Shown here one piece after another: positions 27,902 to 39,197 of a DNA stretch of 64,000 bases. The stretch comes from Panagrolaimus kolymaensis (Eukaryota > Nematoda > Chromadorea > Rhabditida > Panagrolaimidae). Position 1 is the first letter of the stretch; the number at the start of each line of letters is the position of its first letter. The DNA lies in the NCBI GenBank assembly GCA_028622995.1, contig JAJQJQ010000055.1:186001-250000 (forward strand). Direction: 5' to 3'. The translations under genes were made by a program, and so were the position numbers. Under the pieces are notes generated by a model. It worked only from the letters and a program-made list of their open reading frames with translations. It was not told the origin of the DNA and searched no databases.

Positions 27902-28929
27902 TGTTACGCAATACTAAAAATGGGGTTTTATTTTTTGAAAAATTACGGCAAATTAAAAAAAAAACGCGGAGAATGAAGAAAAAATAAAGTTAAGCTAATT
28001 GAAATGGCACTTATTAATTTATTATTACTTTTTTACTTTAATTTTTGGCACACTTTTTTCTTTCTTTCCTCTGTTTTTTTGTTTTGTTATTTAAAAATGC
28101 AAGAAAAATAAAAGAAAAAAGTATTTATTTGAGGCAAAGGAAAAACAACCAAAAAAAATAAAAATAAGCAACGATAAAAAAAGAGAGAAACGAGAAGCAA
28201 AAAATAAAACTTGATCTCCTCTTCTTTTTTTTCTGGCAAAAAAAAGAAAAGAAAGAGAAAAAGTAAACGATCGGATCGTTGCTGCTTAAAGGCCGGCCGT
28301 AAACGAGGCAGGAGCAGTAGAGTCAATTTAACGCCTGCTTTTTTTAAGAATAGCGTTTTGGATGGAAAAAAAAAGAAAGATCGCATATGCCAAGATCATC
28401 GAGATCCAAGAGAAGATGAGTAAAAAAATAAAATGATTGCTGCGGTATTAGTCGTCGTCGTTGTTTATTCATTAATGAGCTGGCGCTGTTGTTTCTGCTG
28501 TTAGCAAATGATATTCTTTTCTTTTTTTTCACTCTCTGACTTGTAAAATAAAAATTAAAAATAACTAAGCTGTTGTTGTTGAATTTTTCAAGAACAAAAA
28601 TAAAAAAAAAGCAAATTGTAAAAAAAATGAAGCTTCATTAGCATCAAAAACAAAAATAACAAGAAAAACATAAGATTTATTTACTAATGGATAATGGAAT
28701 GTTGTTGAGAGTCATTAAAAGTTTATTTTTTGTTTTTACCGATAAAAATAGCCATTTTTTACTGTTAATCATTAATATTTAGAGGTATTTTTGAGACAAT
28801 AAGGCATTTTTGAAAGTAGAATTAAATTTCATGATTCGATATTTTTTTAGTGTTTGATTTATCTTATTTTTTTATAAATAAAATTAAACTAAAATAGTTG
28901 TTTTAAATTCTTTTTGAAATTTTTTTAAA
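27902..28929. other. Intergenic, purine- and AT-rich low complexity
   Basis: Long A-rich and GAAA-type runs on both strands. A short GC-richer patch at about 28268-28335 contains CGATCGGATCG and GGCCGGCC palindromes. No gene is supported: reading frames here translate to lysine-, phenylalanine- or serine-rich low-complexity peptides. Confidence 0.4.
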
Positions 28930-29210
28930 TTTTTTTTAAAAGAAAGTCTTTATTTTAAATAAATACATACAATTTTAAAATAATAAGCATCGTAAATCTT
29001 TTTCATCCAATAAAAAGTACAAAACAATATCTTAAAATGAAATTTTTTTTAAATTGTTAATTATAACTTTTCAGTTTTATTTTTCTCGGGAAAAGGCAAA
29101 AGTCAAAAAATTATTCTTTCTCGTAACTTTTAAAGTATTCATTAAAAAATGGCACTTTTAATAAATACTTTTAAAATAAATAAAGTGAATAATAAAAACA
29201 ATGAAGAAGC
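28930..29210. repeat. Orphan copy of a receptor-gene upstream module
   Basis: This stretch matches, in the same orientation, the region upstream of the broken receptor at 33762-34900 (about 35050-35275). In reverse complement it matches the region upstream of the intact receptor at 42018 (about 41700-41880). Shared landmarks include AAATACATACAATTTTAAAA, AATAAGCATCGTAA, AAAAAGTACAAAACAAT and AAGTATTCATTAAAAAA. Here the module is not followed by a receptor on the matching side, so it appears to be a remnant of a lost copy. Confidence 0.6.
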
Positions 29211-29349
29211 AATTATGCTAGCGAGAATGAGTGAGTATATGACTTACAAGTTGCGAGAAATGCCATTCGAAACATTGAGAAGGTGCGCACTTGAATCAAC
29301 TCAAACCGAAAGGAAAACTCGAGCACGTAGATACCTGAATAGAAGGTAG
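29149..29349 (+). CDS. Possible small basic protein or lone exon, unrecognised
   Basis: Open frame of 66 residues. The first ~15 residues are encoded by the duplicated non-coding module described above, so the apparent start is suspect. The remainder (from about AIMLARMSEYM to the end) has a non-low-complexity, helix-forming, Arg-rich composition ending in ARRYLNRR. I recognise no family. It may be a stranded exon of a gene whose other exons are gone, or chance. Confidence 0.2.
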   Translation: MALLINTFKINKVNNKNNEEAIMLARMSEYMTYKLREMPFETLRRCALESTQTERKTRARRYLNRR

Positions 29350-29552
29350 CTAACAACCATACAGTATCACTCCACATTTATACTTAAAACTAATAAAAAA
29401 AATTGAAATGATTTGATTTATAAATTTAACAAAAAAAATATTATTTATAAAAACATTATTTGAAAATTAAAAAATGTGGGATAAAAAAAATAAAAAAGAA
29501 TTTTTAAAACACCAGATATAAATTTTTTTTAGATGAGTTTTATTTTTTTCTG

Positions 29553-30776
29553 TCAGCTGCGCTTTTGAAACATGACACTTGCTTCGTTATTTGAAGTTTT
29601 TGGGGATCGAAATAAGTTTGATAGAGATATTTGAAAAGCTTTCGAAGGATTTTGAATAACAGAATAAACTTTTTTTACAAAATCTATGACTGCTTCTCGA
29701 TATCCAGTCATAACAAATAAAATAAGTATGCATTCAATAAAAACTCGAATTTGAATAAACATTTGACGTGATGTATGGTCTGTTAATCCATATAAACCTC
29801 CAAGCCAAAGAGGAAGTCTTAAATCAATATAACCGGTATAATCTTTTCCATCAATATAAGTTGTGGAACGAATAATTTTCATGCTCAATGAAGAAGGCAA
29901 TGAGTAAACTATTCCATTCATACATTCAAGAATTAAAACATATAAATTAATTAAAGTTTGAAAAAAAATTACGATTGTAATTCGAACAGAATTATTAAAA
30001 TCTTTTGGATTATGTTTTTTCTGGAATTTAGTTTGTTTGATTAAACGTAAAATTAGCATAGAAGCAGCTATAATGGATAAAATTAAACATAAAATCGGTT
30101 TTAAAAATCCTAAAATTGAAAATATTTTGTAACAAATATTCCAAATATTATAAATACTATCAGATTCTATTTGCGTTTTGCAAAAACTTTGGATGGTTAA
30201 ATTTTGTTCCGATTGACATTCTGCTAACAAATTCGATTTTCTAGCATATATAAGTAATACAAAAAACCCAGAAATATCCAAGAAAATAGCAATTAAATTA
30301 AAAAATAACATAGTCCAAAAAATTCTTTGGCCTCGAGTAAGTTTGTCATAAAGATTCATATAAAATATAGCAATAAATCGAGAACCAGTGATTAAAAGTA
30401 GCGATGAATATGGATTATTTAAAATACATTGGTAGAGAAATTGGCTGATATATGAATAGTTAGTTGTTATCATTCTCGGTAGCACTATATTAATACAAGA
30501 AATTCCTGGTTTAACAAGTTGCGCGGTAAAATTGTCACAAGAATAGTGATGGCTAACCAAGAAATCCCATATCGCTTGATTAAGAATAAACCATTTATAA
30601 TTATGTTTAATTCCACCAAAAATTGAAATGAAAATTATTAGAAAAATTAAACCCGTGCAAATGTAGCCAAAATCATAGGCATACATTGTTGCAGCAAAAT
30701 TAGTTAAAGCGCATCGAAAGCCATCAATATTGGAAATATTTCCTTTATAAACTTAACAAGACACAGTATTATTCAT
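29553..30776 (-). pseudogene. Seven-TM receptor paralogue 1, early stop
   Basis: Intronless member of the local receptor family. The ancestral ATG is at 30776. Codons corresponding to the shared N-terminus read MNNTVSC and then TAA, because six bases (two codons) are missing and TAT has become TAA relative to the paralogue starting at 34900. The frame then stays open to 29553. Translation from the in-frame Met at 30686 would give 377 residues with all seven TM segments but without the extracellular N-terminus (the conserved YKGNIS glycosylation-type site). The C-terminal tail ends MFQKRS. Its 3' flank matches that of the paralogue at 42018-43244, which lies in inverted orientation. It is either a recent pseudogene or a shortened but expressed receptor. 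Confidence 0.75.
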
Positions 30777-31697
30777 TTTTTTCAATTTCGAGTTTAGCAG
30801 TTTAGAAGTAAACAACTTTTAAAAGCAATAAAATGCACAAGCTTTTAAAACTATTCCTTAAAAAGACTTAAATGCCGCCCATTTTTTTAATGTTTCTGTA
30901 ATTTCTCATCAAGCTGTAAATATTTTTTCATTTAACTCTTTTTAATTTTTTTTTAACAAATTGCCACCTTTTTTAAATGAATACTTACACTTTTACAAGA
31001 ATTTATTGCTTGACTTTTTATGGTTTCTACGAAGTAAGAAGTACAAAGATAATTATCACAATTATGTAACCATACTTCTACTTTACTGATTGGTTATTAT
31101 TTTTCTGAAAACAAAAAGATAAAACTTTTTAATTCATCACAGTTTTTCTAAAAATTTTAAATTTCTTTTTCTAAAACTTAGTAAAATGATTCAAATTTTG
31201 TTACTTTTAATAAGTCACAAGTTAAAGTAAACAAGAGCCCAAAAGCCTCAAGGAAAGTTATTACCATCCAAAAATTGAGTTAATCGAAACAGTCATTCAT
31301 TATTCAAAAACAAACTTGTAAAAGTTAAAATATTTTTAAATTCGTGTTCAATTTTCCATAAAAAAATTTTTAATTTATTTATTTTTCGAATTTTTGATTT
31401 CAATTTTCTCTTTTTTAAACATAGCAATTTTTTGCTGATTTTAAAAGAAATATACAATCAAAGCACATGAGCGTTGTTGCTTAGAAATAAACTTTTTCTC
31501 GCATGATTGAGATTAAACCCATGATAAACTATTCATAGATTTTTAAGCGTTTATTTACATATTTTGATTGTTAGTGTGAAGAAGAAGAAAAAAGATTGTA
31601 AATTTATAATTTTTTTTTTAAATTTATAAAAAATATATTAACAGATGCAGCTGGGAGAAAAATTAAAAAAAATTATATTCGAATATTTTGTTTTATT

Positions 31698-32906
31698 TTA
31701 AAAAACAGTTGTTTCGTTAATTGAAGTCACGGATCGAACAAAATTAGGCAAAGCTCTTGGAAAAACTTTTCGAGTAGGATCACGTAACAAAGAATAAACT
31801 TTTTTAGCAAAATCCATGATAGCTTCTCGATATCCAGTCATGACAAATAAAACCAGGATACATTCAATAAAAACTCGAATTTGAATAAATAATTCTCGGG
31901 ATGAATGATAAGATAATCCATAATACCCATCAAGCCAAAGAGGTAATCTTAAATCTATATATCCCGTATAGTCTTGTCCTTCAACATAATTTTTAGAATG
32001 TAAAACTAAAATATTCATATAACTGGGAATTGATACAAGAAACTGGTTGAAAGATTCGAGAATCAAAACAAAAAAATTGATTAAAGTTTGGAATAAAATT
32101 ACGATTGTTATTCGAACAGAATTATTGAAATCAATGGGATTATGTTTTTTCTGGAATTTTGTTTGCTTAACTAATTTCCAAATTAGCATAGTTGCAGCTA
32201 TAATGGATAAAAGCAAACATAAAATCGGTTTTAAAAGTCCCAAAATCGAAAATATTTTAAAAAATGTTTGAATTATATTATGAATAGTATCTTTGTCAAT
32301 TTGTTCAAAGCAATATGTTCGAGTAAAGTTTTTGGTCATACATTGTGCCATCAAATCATCGGCTCTAAGAATTCGAAAATGTACAAAAAGTTGACTAAGT
32401 TCAAAGAAAGTAGCAACAATATTAAAAATTATTATAGTCCATAGAATTCTTCGCCCACGGGTAAGTTTATCATAAAGATTATCATAAAATATAGCCATGA
32501 AACGAGATCCAGATATCAAGAGTAGGCATGAATAAGGATTGTTTGTAATAGTTGTATAAAAAAAACCAAATAAAAATACGTAACCCGATGGCCAGGTTTT
32601 AGCTAAAATTGTATAAAAACATGGCATTGCTGGTTTAACAAGGAACATCGTCCAATTTCCACAAGAAAATTTATGGCTAACCAATAAATCCCATATCGCT
32701 TGATTAAGAATGAACCATTTATAATTGTGTTTAATTGTGCCAAAAATTGAAATAAAAATTATTAATACTATTAAACCCATACAAATATAACCAAAATCAA
32801 TGGCATACAAAAATGCTGCAAAATTTGTTAATGAACATCGAAATCCATCAATATTGGAAATATTTCCTTTATAAACATAACATATTTCGGATGCAGTATC
32901 ATTCAT
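31698..32906 (-). CDS. Nematode seven-TM receptor, paralogue 2 (intact, intronless)
   Basis: A single open frame of 402 residues. It has a short extracellular N-terminus with Cys9 and an NIS sequon (N15), then seven hydrophobic segments at approximately 34-56, 63-78, 118-140, 148-172, 210-235, 253-278 and 342-362. Family hallmarks are FILNQAIWDLLVS in TM2, SGSRFMAIFY with the following YDKLTRGRR at the TM3/loop-2 position of a DRY-type motif, and FVMTGYREAI at the end of TM7. The pattern is that of a nematode chemoreceptor-type GPCR. I cannot place it in a named class (Srx or Srsx-like are possibilities). It is expected at the plasma membrane of sensory cells (inference). It lacks introns, unlike every non-receptor gene in the window. 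Confidence 0.85.
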   Translation of the reverse strand: MNDTASEICYVYKGNISNIDGFRCSLTNFAAFLYAIDFGYICMGLIVLIIFISIFGTIKHNYKWFILNQAIWDLLVSHKFSCGNWTMFLVKPAMPCFYTILAKTWPSGYVFLFGFFYTTITNNPYSCLLLISGSRFMAIFYDNLYDKLTRGRRILWTIIIFNIVATFFELSQLFVHFRILRADDLMAQCMTKNFTRTYCFEQIDKDTIHNIIQTFFKIFSILGLLKPILCLLLSIIAATMLIWKLVKQTKFQKKHNPIDFNNSVRITIVILFQTLINFFVLILESFNQFLVSIPSYMNILVLHSKNYVEGQDYTGYIDLRLPLWLDGYYGLSYHSSRELFIQIRVFIECILVLFVMTGYREAIMDFAKKVYSLLRDPTRKVFPRALPNFVRSVTSINETTVF

Positions 32907-33203
32907 TTTTTTCTCTTCATTATCGTCTATGCTGTAGCGACTTAGTTTAAAAAGTGCGAACTTTTTTAAAAAAAATTCCGTATTTTAAAATGATATACTA
33001 ACTTTTTTCAAGCATTCTGTGAATTTTTATACAAACTACTAATTTTCTTTTTCTTTTCGCGTTTTTTAACCTTTTACAAGGAACTACTTCTTTATTTTTT
33101 TAATAAATAGTTATTACATTTTTATAAGAATGATTTATAAATTTTTCTTTCTTTCGACGAAACACAGAAATAATTATTAAGAAAATGGAATTTTGACATT
33201 ATT

Positions 33204-33490
33204 TGTTGTGGCTCTGACAACACGAAGCATTCAAAATGGCGCTTTCTGATGGTCTCGTATGGATTATGGAAGCCTCGCTGCATAGCCTATTTTGTATTCA
33301 TTGTTTCATTGTTTTGTTAGTTGTTAGAACTTCACTTTACATTTCACTTACTCTGTATTCTCTTTGTTGCTGTTAGCTTACCGCTCAGCTAACAGCTGTG
33401 TTCCTGAATAAATACTTACTATTTATTATTGTGTCAATTCTACGGCATTAAAGGAACATTCTTTGTCTAACCAACTTCACGGTTAGGACA
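33204..33490. mobile_element. Solo LTR of a retrotransposon (287 bp)
   Basis: Begins TGTTGTGG and ends TTAGGACA (TG...CA, with TGT/ACA termini), is flanked on both sides by the 5-bp direct repeat TTATT (33199-33203 and 33491-33495), and contains an AATAAA polyadenylation signal. It is richer in GC than its surroundings. The paralogous flank at about 35425-35510 aligns across this point without the insertion, giving an empty site. No internal retroelement genes are present. The 5-bp duplication would suit BEL/Pao or Gypsy elements (inference). Orientation is not assigned. Confidence 0.75.
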
Positions 33491-33761
33491 TTATTGATAA
33501 TTGTTTGAACTTTGTTGAAAACATGAAAAGTCACGTACAGTATTGTTATTTTCCCAAACTTAGGGCTCCAGCTTTACTCTGGTGCCGGAGATAGTAAAGC
33601 TAGTCAAAAATTTGTGTATTGAATATGAATTTTAACTAGAAAATTATCAAATTTTATGTCAAAAAAAATAGTTAATAGCAAATAAACATAAAAAAATCAA
33701 GCTCAAAAAAATCTTAACACGAAAACAAGAAAAACTAAAAAAATCCTATTGCCGTTTTTTT

Positions 33762-34900
33762 TTAATTTAGGACTCGTGATTTTATACGCTTTTGGAACAT
33801 TACACTTGTTTCGTTAATTGAAATTTTTGACGAACGAAATAAGTTTGAGTTTTGAAAAACTTTTCGTAATTTTTGTTTCAGCAAATTAACTTTTTTTGCA
33901 AATTCTATGATTGCTTCTCGATATCCAGCCATGACAAATAAAACTAAAATGCATTCAATAAAAACTCGAATTTGAACAAACATTTGCCGAGATGATTGAA
34001 GACTCCAAGAGCCTCCTAGCCAAAGAGGGAGTCTTAAATCAATATATCCAGTATAATCTTTTTCAACATTATAGTTTGTGGAAGAAAAAGTTTTAAGATT
34101 GAATGCTGGAGGTAATGAGGAAGTGAAGGCATATAAAGATTCAAGGATTAAAACAAATAAATTAATTAAAGTTTGAAAACAAATTACAATTGTAATTCGA
34201 ACAGAATTATTAAAATCTTTTGGATTGTGTTTTTTCTGAAATTTTGCTTGTTTGATTAAACGTATAACTAGCATAGAAGTAGCTATAATGGATAAAAGCA
34301 AACATAAAATTGGTTTAAAAAAGAACGAAATCAAAAATATTTTATGACAAATGATAAAAACATTATAAATAATATCATATTCTATTTGTGATTTGCAATA
34401 AGCTTGAATAGTTAAATTTTGTTCTGCTTGACATTGTGTCAACAAATTAAATTTTCTAATATCTCGAAATATAATAAAAAACATATAAATTTCGAAGAAA
34501 ATTGCAACAAAATTAAAAATTATTAACGTCCAAAGAATTCTTCGGCCCCGAGTTAGTTTGTCATAAAGATTCATATAAAATATAGCCAAAAATCGTGAAC
34601 ATGTGATTAAAAGCATGACATACCAGGTTTAACAAATTTTTTGGTAGTGTTTTCACAAGAATATAGCTGGCTAACTAGTAAATCCCATATTGCTTGATTT
34701 AGAATAAACCATTTATAATTATGTTGAATTCCACCAAAAATTGAAATGAAAATTATTAGGAAAATTAAACCCATACAAATGTAACCAAAATCATAAGCAT
34801 ACATTGTTGCAGCAAAATTAGTTAAAGCGCATCGAAAGCCATCAATATTGGAAATATTTCCTTTATAAACATAACATAAATTAGACACAGTATTATTCAT
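33762..34900 (-). pseudogene. Seven-TM receptor paralogue 3, internal deletion and frameshift
   Basis: Same intronless family. The first part (34900 to about 34610) encodes the N-terminus, TM1 and TM2 up to KPGMSCF and then a stop. The second part resumes in another frame at about 34616 with MLLITCSRFLAIFY (TM3) and runs to 33762. Relative to the intact paralogues about 100 bp (the extracellular loop before TM3) are missing at 34610-34620, causing the frameshift. Everything else, including TM4-TM7 and the MFQKR tail, is well preserved, so the lesion is probably recent. Confidence 0.85.
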
Positions 34901-35039
34901 TTTTTTCTGTCTAAAAAATAACTTTATTTGTTACAAAAAATAAAAACGGTTTTAATTTTCTTTTTTAAAAAAAAAATAAGTACCATTTTTTTGTTTTCTT
35001 TTATTTTTCAAGCAGGTAATTTTGTTTTTAATTTTTTGT

Positions 35040-35445
35040 GAAAAATATCTTATTTTTTAACAACAAAGTCTTTTTTTAGATAAATACATACAATTTTAAA
35101 ATAATAAGCATCGTAACTTTTTTCCATCTAACAAAAAGTACAAAACAATTACCAAAAATGAAATTAAATTTCTTTCAAATTATTAATTATCTTTTTTTAT
35201 TTTGCGGAAAAGTCAAAAATTTATTCTTTCTTGTAATTTTTAAAGTATTCATTAAAAAAAAGGTGCTTTTAAAAAATAATCTGAAACATATCTAAAAGTA
35301 AATTCTCAAAACCTTGATGTAAAAGTATTTATTAAAGACGGCATTTTTTAATGAATACTTTTTAATTTACAAGAATAATTTTTTGACTTTTTCTGTTTTT
35401 TCGACAGAATACAGAAATCTATTATTAAGAAAATGGGATTTTCAC
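35040..35445. repeat. Receptor upstream module with sideroflexin-tail fragment
   Basis: Duplicated non-coding module lying 5' of the receptor pseudogene at 33762-34900. Positions 35050-35275 match 28930-29210 and, inverted, 41700-41880. At about 35280-35321 there is an inverted fragment related to the last exon of the sideroflexin gene (the 43488-43530 region; shared CTGAAACATATCTAAAA and CTTGATGT landmarks). At 35395-35510 it matches the sequence around the solo LTR at 33204, minus the LTR. Confidence 0.65.
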
Positions 35446-36103
35446 ATTAATCATAATTGCTTTTAACTTTGTTATAAGCATTAAAAGTCAAGTACAGTAT
35501 TTTTAATTCCTTAAAATTTCGTCTCTGGCTCATCTCCAATTCCGGATATAGTGAAGCTATTCACAATTCTGGCAATTAATTTATTATATAAATTTTTTAA
35601 AAACTTTAATATGCCAATAACACATTGAAATATTTCGTTTGAATAATGGATGTTGCAGTAAATAAACCCCCACAAGTATGATTTGTATGTATTTTGGATT
35701 TTCGTGCTTGGAGGTAAAAATGGTGAAAGAAAAAGTTTTGAATCGGATGCAACTTCTTCCTCTTTAAAAAAATATTGTCACTTTCAATCATTTGACATAT
35801 TTCCTTTCTGTAAATGCTTTCAGAATAATTTACATTTTTTAAATTTTTAGACAGCTGAATTTTTTGGAGTTTCATAAATCAAAAATATCACCTTTTAAAA
35901 AAAATTTGCATTTTAAATGTCAAATTTCCACTAAGAAACCACAGGTGTCATTTACCATGTAATTTGATTATAAAAATAATTTAAAAATGTTGTAAATTAC
36001 TCCACTCTTAAAAAGACTTTCAATATTAAAACTAAAATAATAATAAAAAAATTGAGTTTTAGAAATTTTTTTATCAGCTTTTAATTTTTTACTCTCCAAA
36101 AGT

Positions 36104-37273
36104 ATGGAAACTTTTCAAGATATAAAACATTTATTGGCTTTAATTTACATAATACCTTCTTATATTCTGTATTTTGTCATTTTGTATTTAATCTTTTTTA
36201 GTTCGGTTAAACATAAATTTGAAAGCTCTTTTTATTGGCTATTTGCATTTTCAGCTATAAATAATATTATTGGGTCTTTAAGTTATTATATCATTTTTAG
36301 GTAATTTTTCTTTTAAATCTTCTTGGGGCATTTTTTTCTAAAAATTATGCAAAATTTTCGTCAATTAATTTTATAATGCAAAATTTTCGATTTTTTTTTA
36401 GATTTTCAAATACTCCTCTTTTTTATCCTTTATTACAAGCTTGGCCAAAAGAAAGCATTTGGTATACAATAATTTTTATGATTTTATATTACTGTACTAT
36501 GGCAGTTCCAATATATAATTTTAATTTAAATATGAATCGAATAACTATTTTTATTCTAAAAAATAGATATGAAAACTTTTGGAAACATAAACTTAAACAT
36601 TTTCTTGGATTTTGTTTAATTTTTCCAATTATTTTTGTTTGGAATTTTCCATTTATTGGGATTCAAAATCAACCAAGTCATGACAGAATATTTCACTTAG
36701 TTCCAACAATAACTAATTTTGCGACATGGTTTCAAAGAGGTCGAAATTACATTATTTTATGTTCATTTACAACTTCGATAATGTTTTTTACAAATTTGTT
36801 TATACTTTATCAAATTATTAAAAGTCGACATTATCCAACAACAGCAATAAATCAATTAGTAAATACAACCATAAAACTTTCGCCTCAAGATATTATGTTA
36901 TTTGTATACAATATATTAACATTTTTAACGGATGCATTTAGTTGCTTTCAGCAGGTAAAAAAAAATAATTCTTAAAATACCAACAAAAAACGTACATATC
37001 TCGGTTTCGAGAGTCTTGAAGGGAAAAACTTTAAATAAAAATAAATTTAAAATTTAGTATCTCATTTTAATTGATCGTGAAACATTCCTTAATTTTTTAC
37101 TTAATACCCAAGTAATTGTTGCTGATGTACTTAATTTTGGTCCAGTTTGGTTTATAATTATCACAAATCAATCATTGAGACGAGAAATAAGAAAATTATT
37201 ATTTTTTTCTTTTCCCATCCAAAGAAGCGTACATGTAAGCGCTATTTCTAATAATAACGTCATTCACATGTGA
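36104..37273 (+). CDS. Srg-like nematode serpentine chemoreceptor
   Basis: Three exons, 36104-36300, 36402-36954 and 37058-37273, giving 321 residues with GT-AG joins in frame. Seven hydrophobic segments are visible. Family-type features are an N-terminal YIIPSYILYFVI helix, SSFYWLFAFSAINNI in TM2, YNFNLNMNRITIFIL with the following YENFW around TM3 (typical of Srg receptors), and GPVWFIIITNQSLRREIRK closing TM7 and starting the tail. It is unrelated in sequence to the intronless family around it. Expected to be a G-protein-coupled chemosensory receptor in sensory neurons. The class assignment to Srg is my judgement from motif pattern; the gene model is well constrained by frame. Confidence 0.8.
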
Positions 37274-37985
37274 AAGAATTATTCAAATGTAAATATCCTA
37301 AAATATGCTAATAAATGTTTTGGAAATCTTTAGATAATTCCATTATTTTTTTTGCTTCTTCGTTTTTCATTTGTGAAATGTCGAAAATCAAAAAAAAAAG
37401 AATAACAATAAAAGACGAAACCCCATTTTAAAGTTTAAGCGTTATAACACATTTTTTGAAATAGTGGAGCTTGGTTTGGCACATGTCAGAAAATATTCGT
37501 GTACATTATCAGTTAAACCATAGTCGCCCCAAACTCTAATTGTTTTCCTATGTTTTGATTCAACTTTAACTCATTTGTCAATTTTTACTCTTGCGTTATT
37601 ATCTACATACACGCTCCCGAATAAAACTTTTTGTAAATTTGACCTCTTGCATTTTATAAATAAACAAAACCATCAAGGCAGCAGTTTAATTGCATTGCAT
37701 TATTTGATAGTTACTTATGTACTTAATTCTTCGAATAACATGAGAAGTTACACGATTATTACTTGTTAAAATTTAACTATACATTAAAAAATAAGTTGAC
37801 TTTCTTGGAACATAAAGTTTAAATAAATAAAGAAAAAGAAAATTAATAGTTGTTTTCTGGTTGAATTACAGACTACATTAATAATTAGGCGTGGAATCTT
37901 ACTATTGTAAGGAAACATTTTTAAAAAATGTTTATGTTTTTGTGAAAAAGGTTGTTTTAATTTCGCGAATCGCGATAACGGAAAA

Positions 37986-39197
37986 ATGTATGATACTATG
38001 TCTAACTTGTGCCATGTTTATAAAGGAAATATTTCTAATATTGATGGGTTTCGCTGTGCTTTAACAAACTTTGCAGCGACTTTGTATGCCTTTGATTTTG
38101 GTTATATTTGTATGGGTTTAATATTCCTAATAATTTTTATTTCAATTTTTGGTGGAATCAAACACAATTATAAATGGTTCATTCTCAATCAAGCGATATG
38201 GGATTTATTTGTAAGCCATAAAAATACTTGTGATAATTCTATTAATAAATTTGTTAAACAAGAGATGACAAAATGTATTTATACATATTTTGCCGTATTT
38301 TTTGGTAATCCTATGAGTGCACCCTTCATAAATTCCTTTTTTTATAATTGTATTACAAATAATTCATATTCTTGCCTACTCTTGATATCTGGATCTCGAT
38401 TTATTGCTATATTTTTTATGAATTTTTACGATAAATTTACTCGAGGCCGAAGAATTCTATGGACTCTAATTATTTTTAATTTTATTGCAATCCTTTTCGA
38501 GTGTAATATCTTTTTTATTCTTTTTCGAACTCAAAGAATCAGTGGAATTTTTGCGGAATGTTTAGCACAAAATTTAACGAAAATTTTTTGCAAAGAACAA
38601 AGCGAGAAGGATATTATTTATAATATTTGGCAAATGTGTTACAAAATACTTGCATATTTGGGATTATTAAAACCGATTTTATGTTTGGTTTTATCCATTA
38701 TAGCTGCTTCTATGCTAATTTTACGTTTAATCAAGCAAGCAAAATTACAGAAAAAACACAATCCAAAAGATTTCAATAATTCGATTCGAATTTCAATAGT
38801 TATTTTTGGTCAAACTTTAATCAACTTATATGTTTTAATTATTGAATCTATAAACGGAGTTTTTCTAGTATTACCCTCTGTTTTAAATATTAATGGGTTA
38901 AGTTTTTCAAATAATATAGAAATGAAAGATTACACTTAATATTTTGATTTTAGACTTCCTCTTTGGCTTGGCGGCTTATTTGGTTTACTATCTTCTCCTT
39001 CCCTCCAAGCATTTAATCAATGTCGAGTTTTTATTGAATCCATTCTAGTTTTATGTGTCATGACTGGATATCGAGAATCTATCATGAATTTTGCAAAAAA
39101 AGTTTATTCTTTGTTTCGAAAAAAGAATACTCAAAAAGTTGTCGTCCATTCGACATCTGTAGGAAAATTATTTCATTCTAAAAATTCAATTAAATAA
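37986..39197 (+). pseudogene. Seven-TM receptor paralogue 4, single nonsense codon
   Basis: Intronless member of the receptor family with its ATG at 37986. The frame is open through TM6, then reads DYT and TAA at 38937-38939 where paralogues have DYTGYIDLRLPLW. Downstream the same frame continues with recognisable RLPLWLGG, TM7 and VMTGYRES and stops at 39195-39197, so it is one codon short of a complete 403-residue receptor. Unless read through, the product would be 317 residues without TM7. Everything else is intact. The flanking YFDF replaces YIDL, so more than one base changed at this spot. Confidence 0.85.

Noticed and set aside
32047..32271. Plus-strand frame inside a receptor gene
   Set aside because: Antisense shadow of the intact minus-strand receptor at 31698-32906.
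35606..35875. 89-residue minus-strand open frame
   Set aside because: Composition is near background for AT-rich DNA; no domain, splice partners or conservation with neighbouring duplicated flanks.
37440..37790. Possible second solo LTR between the Srg-like gene and receptor paralogue 4
   Set aside because: The region is richer in GC and contains AATAAA, but I found no convincing TG...CA ends with a target-site duplication and no empty site.
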